Source: Branchiostoma floridae (taxonomy: Eukaryota; Chordata; Leptocardii; Amphioxiformes; Branchiostomatidae). Taken from it: a stretch of DNA of 64,000 nt. Numbering within the stretch: the first letter of the stretch is position 1; each line of letters begins with the position of its first letter. Made by a program: the position numbers and the translations under genes. The stretch covers positions 673,815-737,814 of the forward strand of contig NC_049982.1 in assembly GCF_000003815.2 (NCBI RefSeq), written 5' to 3'. The notes under the pieces were generated by a model. That model was not told the DNA's origin, did not search any database, and saw nothing but the letters and a program-made list of their open reading frames with translations. Positions 59,101-64,000 of the stretch are shown piece by piece.

Positions 59101-62100
59101 GGGGATTTTGTGAAATAAGCAGAAGTGTGCGATAATCCGCTGTGCAATTAACTGGCTTCTAGTGTACTATGAAATTTAATTCTTAGTGTCTGTGTAGAGT
59201 ATCTGTAATTTTTTATTATGAAGACATTCTGTATTCTGTGAAGCTGCTACTTACAAAGTAAACACCACTATCATTATTGTCCTCTACAGGAGAAGCACCC
59301 CATCTGGCAGATCCAGAAAACCCTGCTGAAGAAGTTTGTTCCGTACCAGGACAAGAAACACTGGTACATCGCTTCCAACAGTGTAAGTAGGACCTCATTG
59401 TTCTGCTTGAACGGTAAACTGCCTTTGGGTGTAACATGCCAGTTTTGTACAGTAAGGTGTGTAAGGTTTGATCCACCCTCACTCTTTTCGATAAGTGTGG
59501 TGAGCTGTTTTTGTGCTTGAGGTGTGGCTATCATCATACATGCCACCTCCTCACCTTTATGTTTCATCTGACAGGACGTCCCTTAGAAAAGCTACCTAGT
59601 ACTCATTTTCAGCTGTGAGAAGTGAACATCTTAGTTTCAGTGTAACTTTTGCCTTTCTGAGACATTTCATGCTCTTCTACTGTTAGTGTAAACACATATC
59701 AACACTTGGTTGTGTACACAGAGCATCTTATACATACGTTGCTGCTGTTCCCCCCACAGTACCTCGGCTGGTTTGGCTCGGAGAAGTCCAAGTTCAGACC
59801 TGTGCGGTGCCGGTTCGTTCGGAAGGAGAGGAACGCAGACATCGTGAAGGTGGTGAAGCCGCGCCGCTCCGCCAACACTGCCGCCACAGAGGCCGCGCCA
59901 GACACCACAAACGAGGTTCGTAGCTTGAAATGTCATCTTTGTTGGTTGGATTTGCTCTGAAGCGAAGTCAAACTGTAACAAAAATTGGCTTACCCAAACC
60001 CAAGAGAGGCCATCCTTACAACCATCTCTAAACAGATACAAATGGCACCCTAGATTTTCTGACGACTGTGCACTTGTAATGTGTTACTTAGGACTGGACT
60101 AGCCCAAAACCCAGAGCTCCTGCTATCAAACCTGTCTCGCTATCTTGCACCCAGTGGCTAAAAATGCACTGCCCCTACTGCCTCAAAAAGACTATGGGAC
60201 TACATGTTTTGATCGCCATTTCCTTTGTTTATTCATGAAAGCTCAAATCGGCCTGCAGGCCTCTTTTCATTGAGGTCATGAGGAAAGATGCAAGGGTCAG
60301 ACAACATATAACAGAGATACAGTTTAAAGTCCTAACGAGTCTTATAAGCCTATATACACAATTTTACATACATGGTACAAAAATACATAATGGCAAGAGA
60401 CATGATTCGAGTCCATTCATTTTGGTCCTTTCTGTTACTTAAAGTTAAAGGAAGCTAGAGTTGGGGCTGTGCGTCTGGTGGTAAACTGTTCCAGATGTTC
60501 GAATGAAAGCTCATCTGTGTTGGTAAATTCCATAGTGAACAGTTTAAACTTTGTTCCACCGCAAAGAAAGAAGCTCACCATAAATTTTCGTCCGAGAACG
60601 GACCCCTACGTCTGGACAAGGATTCTGAAATTTATGGTGAGTTTCTTTCTTTGTGTTGGAACAAAGTTTAAACTGTTCACTATGTTCCAGATGTTGGTTC
60701 CACAGTAGGCGATGGCTCTTCTTGATTTTTGGTAATCCCCCTGTGTATTCCTGCAGGTCCAGACGTCTCAGCAGTCCCTGGCGGACTCCTTTAAGATTTA
60801 CCTGCAGGCGGCAGTGAGCCAGGTGCTGGATGAGGAGTTCCTTCCCTGCGTGGAGGAGGAGAGAGGTGGGTCCGATTGATTGGTTTATCAGGGTTGAAGC
60901 CAGTCTGAAATCATTTTCCGTCCCCTCAATTACAAGTCCTCTCTAGCGTCAAAGGTGCGACGTTCCTAGGGAGGTCTGGGTACATCCCACGCACACACAC
61001 CCCACCCCCGGAAAATTTTGAAATCTAGACCCTCTGAAAGGCTTTTTCCTGCATTTTAAGGTGTAAATTTTGCTGGTAAGCTGTTCAATGGCATCTGTTT
61101 GGGTGCAAATTTACACAAGAGAGACAGTTTTTTTATATCTTTGCATTGCTTACCATGTGGCTTTGTTGCACTAAGATGCCACTACACTGTGAGAAAATCC
61201 TGGTGAGAACACTGTAGCTTTGCACACTAAAGGGTCTTGTTGTACTTTATCCAAACTATAACATCACCCTTCTCTTCTCTCACTTTTCTCTCCTCTCACA
61301 GACGAGTTTTTCCTGACGGCCCTGTGCAGCCTTGACGAGCGGCTGGAGGAAGCCAAGCGAGCTGTAGCAGACAACCTCGGCTGGGTGCCCAGGTTTAAGA
61401 CGCTGGCCGAGACGTGGCCGTTCCTTAGAGAAGAGGAGGGAGAGCCAGCCACTGGGGTTCTCTGTCAGGTAACTGTTGGTGCTTTTTGGCATGAAACTTC
61501 ATCTGTGATGGTAACTTGCATTGTGAAAGAAGTAGACTTTATCTAACCAGCACTAAGAGTACTAGTTGGAACTTGCGACTGACACAGAAAAGACCTAGTC
61601 TGTGTAACACAAACTCCGCTTTCCAGGGCTGTTACCAGTCCCTCCCCGCAGATGTTGGGCGGGCTGCTATAAATGAGATTTAATCAGGCTAGGAAAACAC
61701 CCGTCTAATGCCGCCTCCAGGATAGCAGATTTGATGTTGGAGCCACGTGACTGCAGCACCGGGTTACAGGTGCCAGCTTGTTTTAACCTCCCCCCTCCCT
61801 TCCTACCCAGGCCTGTGAGGAGCAGGGCCAAGTGGCAGCCAAACTCATATTTGTACTAATGTTTGTTTGTTTGTTTGAACCTTGTTTATTCATGAAAGCT
61901 CAAATCAGCCCACAGGCCGCTTTTCATTGAGGTTTGTTTATTTACTCTGTTCAGGCCTGTGAGAAGCAGGGTCACGTGGCAGCCAAACTCCTCCATCTGT
62001 TAATATGTTTGTTTGTCTGTTTGTTTGTTTGTTTGTATAGGCCTGTGAGAAGCAGGGCAGCCAAACTCCTCAGCCTGTACTGATGTTTGTTTGTTTGTTT

Positions 62101-63922
62101 GTACAGGCCTGTGAGAAGCATTGCCAAATGGCATCCAGACTCCTCCATCTGTACTAATGTTTGTTTGTTTGTTTATTCAGGCCTGTGAGAAGCAGGGCCA
62201 TGTTGCAGCCAAACTCCTGCATCTGTTCTGATGTTTGTTTGTTTGTTTGTACAGGCCTGTGAGAAGCAGGGCCATGTTGCAGCCAAACTCCTGCGGCTAG
62301 ACGGCCGACCCTACGACAGACTCACGCTTCAGGACAAGGATGCACCTTCCGGCAGCGATGAACAGGAAAAGGTGGGACTGATGTTTGTTTTTGTGTACAG
62401 CCAGGTTTAGATAAGATTTTAAAGTTTACCTTTACTAGGAACACCTGTTTCCTCATACATATTACACTGTGGAGAAGCACAATAAATGAATAAATGCCGT
62501 ATTCTGGTTGCTGTGTTTGTAGAAATTAGAGCATCCCTCATCCCTCAGTAAGACATCTGGAGCCACACGTACTTTAACTAGTAGTTCTGATTTAGAACTT
62601 TTATTCAACCTTACAAACTGGCTTCATTACGTACAACTTCTTATGCAGTATAGAGTAAAGTGGACTCATTCCTCAGCTAGCCAACATCTATTGCAGAGCA
62701 GTTATCCCTCAGTAAGACATCTGGAGCAGCATAGTTTTTCTGAAGAATTTTTATTCAACCTACCAAACCATCTTTGTTGAATACATCTTCTTACCGTTGA
62801 GGAGTATAAAGTAGAGTGGACTCATTCCTCAGCTAACCGTCATCAATCAGTAAGTTGTTGTACTTGTGTTTCCAGTTGTTAAAGTTGGGGAGAGTGTGTG
62901 GGGAAAGAGTGTCCCTCTACCACCGACTGCACCACTACAGATTCCAGCTATACCGTCGCTGCATGGCAAAGGTATGGAGACCTCTCTTATTATCTCTGTA
63001 GACCAAAAGTAAAAACATTGATAGCACAAACTAACGTATTGCAAACTGGACCATTTTGAATTCAGTTAGATGTCAGTTGTAAATCAAACTTGAGTATACA
63101 CCCATGAATAATTCTTTTGTTATCTGTAAGCACCTTTAGGGGTAGTAAAAAGCTGTTTTTTCTTGTTGGACTAGTCTGCAAAAAAAAAACCACAGACCAA
63201 AAATGTGGGACCGCGTGGCGCAATTGGCAGCACGTTTGATTTAGGTCCAGAAGATCCTGAGTTTGAATCCCTCCGTGTCACCGATCTTGTGCCCTTGGGA
63301 AAGGCACTTTACACGACTTCCTCACTTCATTCAAGTGAAAAAAATGAGTATATAGGCTACAAAGGCCTTCAGCAAATTGAAGTTGGTAGCCTCAAAACAA
63401 AGGAAGAAGAAGAAAAAACAACATGAAATCTAGTCAGTGGGCTTACCTTTCTCTGTTGTGTGGGACCGCGTAGTGCAGTGGCAGTGTGTTCGGCTCAGGA
63501 CCGAGAGGTCTCGGGTTCGAATCCGGCTGCCGTGCTAACGATCTTGTGCCCTTGAAAAAGGCACTTTACACGGCTTTACTCAGGTGAAAATGAGTACTTT
63601 AAGCTTCAGCTAGGGCCGTCCCTCAGATAGGACATAAAATGGAGGTCCCGTGTCTGGGGAGAGCCATACCCCATTCACGTTAAAGAACCAACACGTGTGA
63701 TGGTGCGATAGTGTGGTGTGCGTTGGTGCAAAATCCTTCCGTTTAGAGTCACCCGGACTCCAGGAAGAATAGTGACATATCAGTCACTAATGGAGATCTG
63801 TATAACCAAACCAAACTAAACAATCCCTTTCCCAGGTAACCACACTCCAGGAGGAACACCCTGAGTTCCCTCAGGAGGAGGTGGTGAGACAGATCCTCAA
63901 GAACATCAACTGGGTCAAGCAG
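41777..63922 (+). CDS. CCDC82-like DUF4211 protein (18 exons, 3' end outside window)
   Basis: Predicted nuclear protein of unknown function. Exons: 41777-41850, 43863-43957, 44482-44565, 45201-45670, 46183-46306, 46716-46799, 47079-47173, 55369-55482, 56666-56811, 58311-58446, 58846-58881, 59290-59382, 59760-59915, 60757-60865, 61302-61468, 62255-62371, 62876-62971, 63836-63922. Every junction has GT/AG and consistent phase; 761 codons are read in the window. The start MPKKRKRAAADRG carries a nuclear-localisation-type basic cluster. An acidic disordered half is followed by an AT-hook and DUF4211. Of DUF4211 proteins known to me, CCDC82 fits best by size and by the domain lying at the C-terminus; QSER1 and PRR12 are larger. 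Compared with the minus-strand paralogue, one short final exon is still missing. Confidence 0.82.
41954..41980. mobile_element. Micro-palindrome with 7-bp direct repeats
   Basis: 27 bp, CAAGGAGGCCCC...AACCTCCTTG, flanked by GTTCTAC on both sides, in intron 1 of the CCDC82-like gene. Confidence 0.75.
42640..42724 (-). mobile_element. 5S rRNA-derived SINE head
   Basis: On the minus strand CTACGACAGTGTGGCGCGTT, CCCAATCCCTCGATCTTTGA and GTACTTGGATGGGAGACC match the 5S-like head at 15,727. The internal promoter boxes are diverged, and the downstream body differs from the 15,727 copy as far as I can tell. Confidence 0.7.
43123..43160. repeat. CA dinucleotide repeat
   Basis: (CA)n of about 36 bp in intron 1 of the CCDC82-like gene. 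Confidence 0.9.
45765..46114. mobile_element. hAT-like MITE (CAGGGTTCTAG family)
   Basis: Ends CAGGGTTCTAGTCAGG and CTAGCTAGAACCCTG; AATTC is present on both flanks. The interior carries TAGCGTAGTGGCC repeats also seen near 13,250-13,320, 25,640-25,720 and 44,930-45,030. Confidence 0.7.
47148..47395 (+). repeat. Three tandem copies of the exon 7 donor junction
   Basis: GGCTCCGACCAATCGCCTGG, then ACATG|GTGAGTCGCTGACAAC, occurs at 47,148 and 47,252 and, decayed (CGCCTGATGTGATGAG), at 47,354, with a period of about 103 bp. It is the only donor-side junction repeat found; the others are acceptor-side. Confidence 0.82.
47798..48109. mobile_element. hAT-like MITE (CAGGGTTGTAGCCAG family)
   Basis: Ends CAGGGTTGTAGCCAGC and GGCTGGCTAGATCACTG; flanks TTCCAGAC and TTTCAGAC (7 of 8). 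Confidence 0.78.
48334..48503. mobile_element. Short pogo/Tc1-like MITE
   Basis: Ends CAGTAGAATCCAGTTAATTG and GTAATTAAGCGGCTTCTACTG, with TA on both sides. A diverged relative lies at 59,011-59,166. Confidence 0.7.
50058..50402. mobile_element. hAT-like MITE with exact 8-bp target duplication
   Basis: Close copy of the 17,987-18,326 element. Flanked by TTCTAAAT on both sides (50,050-50,057 and 50,403-50,410). The right end is GCTGGCTCGAGCCCTT. Confidence 0.87.
51021..51056. mobile_element. Micro-palindrome with 7-bp direct repeats
   Basis: 36 bp, CAAGGAGGTTATAT...ATATAACCCCCTTG, flanked on both sides by GAATAAA. Confidence 0.75.
51316..51659. mobile_element. MITE of the CAGGGCTCGAAAT family
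   Basis: Starts CAGGGCTCGAAATACC and ends GTATTTCAAGCCCTG. Flanked by the 6-bp repeat TTTATG on both sides. The interior is rich in TGCAGGTA repeats. Confidence 0.78.
51694..52656. mobile_element. Non-autonomous piggyBac-like element
   Basis: Lies between TTAA at 51,690-51,693 and TTAA at 52,657-52,660. Terminal repeats CCCTCAAACCACCGTA and TACGGTGGTTTGAGGG are perfect inverses. GGGGTCAGTTTTGACCCC palindromes near both ends are typical of piggyBac-type elements. About 960 bp with no transposase frame. Confidence 0.87.
52680..52701. mobile_element. Micro-palindrome (22 bp, perfect)
   Basis: CAAGGAGCTTT and its exact inverse. Flanks AATATAC and AATATGC (6 of 7). It lies 20 bp beyond the piggyBac-like element. 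Confidence 0.7.
52749..52777. mobile_element. Micro-palindrome
   Basis: CAAGGAGGTTCTTTT...AACCTCCTTG, 29 bp. No flanking direct repeat was found. Confidence 0.6.
52974..53006. mobile_element. Micro-palindrome with 7-bp direct repeats
   Basis: 33 bp, CAAGGAGGTTATATTC...AACCTCCTTG, flanked by TGTACAC on both sides. Confidence 0.75.
53552..53599. mobile_element. Micro-palindrome with 7-bp direct repeats
   Basis: 48 bp, CAAGGAGGTTGAATAAGG...TTAAACCTCCTTG, flanked by GGATAGC on both sides. Confidence 0.75.
53652..53675. mobile_element. Micro-palindrome
   Basis: 24 bp, CAAGGAGGTTATA...GCCTCCTTG; flanks ATTAAAAC and ATTTAAAC are alike at 7 of 8 positions. Confidence 0.65.
55369..58446 (+). CDS. 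Exons 8-10, AT-hook and acidic motif
   Basis: Exon 55369-55482 encodes SSSDDEISDDADMRRGPGRP and PPANAT; RRGPGRPP is a good AT-hook core for minor-groove binding. Exon 56666-56811 encodes KKRPMQPPKVVIYPNKVVK. Exon 58311-58446 encodes EPLIISDAESESEEDS, a SUMO-interaction-like hydrophobic-acidic motif (inference). Confidence 0.8.
55707..55919. mobile_element. ATACTGTAAATGCA-family MITE
   Basis: Ends ATACTGTAAATGCAG and AATGCATTTACAGTAT. Internal arms repeat GTTCGCGGTGG and CCACCGCGAAC. It is the intact short form of the element at 15,578-16,124. Confidence 0.8.
56833..57680 (+). mobile_element. tRNA-derived SINE interrupted by a MITE
   Basis: The head GGGTGGCATGATGG...CTGGGTTCGAATTCCC stops at 56,895. 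After the MITE it resumes at about 57,267 with CAACGTTGTGCCC and GGGAAAGGCACTTGGGC. Tail-like sequence with GAACCGATCACACTTATCC extends to about 57,680. Confidence 0.72.
56896..57258. mobile_element. hAT-like MITE nested in a SINE
   Basis: Ends CAGGGCTGTAGCCAGCC and GGCTACAACCCTG. Exact 8-bp flanks CGTGCCAC at 56,888-56,895 and 57,259-57,266. It is similar along its length to the element at 12,802-13,170 in the opposite orientation. Confidence 0.87.
58010..58265 (+). mobile_element. Interspersed repeat tail, probably non-LTR retrotransposon
   Basis: GCAGCCCTGGCTGTTTGTAA then ACAGCTGAACAAAT and AATAAATAAA is shared with 20,396-20,455. The position just before exon 10 and the short A/T-rich repeat end suit the 3' end of a non-LTR element. 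Confidence 0.5.
58846..59915 (+). CDS. Exons 11-13, block shared with the homeobox gene
   Basis: Exons 58846-58881 (EEFVVNTETLND), 59290-59382 (IWQIQKTLLKKFVPYQDKKH, WYIASNS) and 59760-59915 (YLGWFGSEKSKFRPVRCRFV, RKERNADIVK). These match exons 19-21 of the minus-strand gene in order and at their phase-0 borders. The module has no name known to me. Confidence 0.82.
59400..59640 (-). mobile_element. SINE tail fragment, minus orientation
   Basis: ACTCTTTTCGATAAGTGTGG, GACAGGACGTCCCT and CTAGTACTCATTTTCAGCTG match the 3' half of the SINE at 63,465. Confidence 0.6.
60531..60684. mobile_element. 154-bp foldback MITE
   Basis: CATAGTGAACAGTTTAAACT and the following ~35 bp are repeated inverted at the right end (AGTTTAAACTGTTCACTATG). 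The arms are about 57 bp and leave a loop of about 40 bp. Confidence 0.8.
60757..62971 (+). CDS. DUF4211 domain, exons 14-17
   Basis: Exons 60757-60865, 61302-61468, 62255-62371 and 62876-62971. The domain reads SLADSFKIYLQAAVSQVLDE, DEFFLTALCSLDERLEEAK, then CQACEKQGHVAAKLLRLDGR, PYDRLTL and LGRVCGERVSLYHRLHHYRF. The CxxC-type Cys pair, DGRPY and YHRLHH motifs are characteristic. The small exon 16 acceptor sits at the end of a six-copy tandem repeat. Confidence 0.87.
60889..61105. mobile_element. Truncated hAT-like MITE
   Basis: Left end CAGGGTTGAAGCCAGTCTG, with interior like 56,896-57,258. No right terminus was found. Confidence 0.6.
61805..62254 (+). repeat. Five extra copies of the exon 16 acceptor and exon start
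   Basis: CAG then GCCTGTGAGAAGCAGGGCCA occurs at about 61,811, 61,955, 62,041, 62,107 and 62,181 before the true exon at 62,255. Each copy is preceded by a (TTTG)n-like pyrimidine tract. Each stays in frame for about 15 codons and then meets sequence such as CATCTGTTCTGATG with stops. All five are potential decoy acceptors. Confidence 0.88.
63205..63420 (+). mobile_element. tRNA-derived SINE
   Basis: A-box region GGCGCAATTGGCAGCACG and B-box region GAGTTTGAATCCC, then GATCTTGTGCCCTTGGGAAA, ending in an A-rich run. An open frame over it is fortuitous. Confidence 0.75.
63465..63775 (+). mobile_element. tRNA-derived SINE, longer copy
   Basis: A-box region GCGTAGTGCAGTGGCAG, B-box region TCGGGTTCGAATCCGG, body GATCTTGTGCCCTTG and tail GTGTCTGGGGAGAGCC with GTTAAAGAACC. 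It is the best reference copy for the fragments at 11,395, 22,128, 25,030 and 59,400. It ends about 60 bp before exon 18. Confidence 0.78.
63836..63922 (+). CDS. Exon 18, last exon in the window
   Basis: Encodes VTTLQEEHPEFPQEEVVRQI and LKNINWVKQ, 87 nt, phase 0, with a GTGAGA donor. It matches exon 28 of the minus-strand paralogue, which is followed by a single 54-nt stop-bearing exon. Confidence 0.85.
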
Positions 63923-64000
63923 GTGAGAAGAACTTTCATTACGTCTGAAGACACAATAATAAGGAGTTCAAGAGGAGTGGTTGCAACTGGAGCAAGACTC

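Noticed and set aside
63205-63290. Possible tRNA genes at 63,205 and 63,469
   Set aside because: The A and B boxes fit, but acceptor-stem pairing is not convincing and both continue into a shared SINE body.
1-64000. Bacterial features such as operons, CRISPR arrays or phage genes
   Set aside because: The window is clearly intron-containing animal DNA; the tandem arrays are exon-derived or microsatellites, not CRISPR.

Overview
The window is eukaryotic, intron-rich DNA of an invertebrate chordate, most probably an amphioxus (Branchiostoma). The signs are small exons in AT-rich introns with GT/AG borders, many short inverted-repeat transposons, tRNA- and 5S-headed SINEs, tandem repeats lying on splice junctions, and a three-homeobox gene that recalls the amphioxus multi-homeobox (Mux) class. 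The species call is inference. All gene models were spliced by eye; every junction was checked for GT/AG and phase, with one exception noted.

Three genes are supported. (1) Minus strand, 27,809 to 2,178: a 29-exon gene (about 1,151 residues) with an acidic N-terminus, three homeodomains, a serine-rich linker with a tripled 43-residue repeat, and a C-terminal DUF4211 domain. (2) Minus strand, 40,223 to 32,958: a full-length PRDM9 (Meisetz) orthologue (about 688 residues) with KRAB-like, SSXRD, zinc-knuckle, PR/SET and C2H2 zinc-finger parts and all three catalytic SET tyrosines. (3) Plus strand, 41,777 to beyond the window: a CCDC82-like DUF4211 protein with acidic low-complexity N-terminal exons and an AT-hook; its last exon should lie just outside.

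Genes 1 and 3 share more than the DUF4211 domain. Their C-terminal halves align exon by exon with the same phases, so they are paralogues on either side of PRDM9. Gene 1 looks like this half joined to a multi-homeobox front. PRDM9 and gene 3 are head to head across about 1.55 kb.

The rest is repeats. They include hAT-like MITEs with 8-bp target duplications, a non-autonomous piggyBac element, a solo LTR inside a MITE in a PRDM9 intron, pogo-like and other foldback elements, a CR1-like relic, SINEs, CA microsatellites and one N gap. Two patterns stand out. Exon-intron junctions are tandemly duplicated in all three genes, most strikingly about 13 times over the first zinc-finger module of PRDM9. 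Tiny palindromes of 22-48 bp (CAAGGAGGTT...AACCTCCTTG) sit between exact 7-bp direct repeats and behave like miniature transposons.
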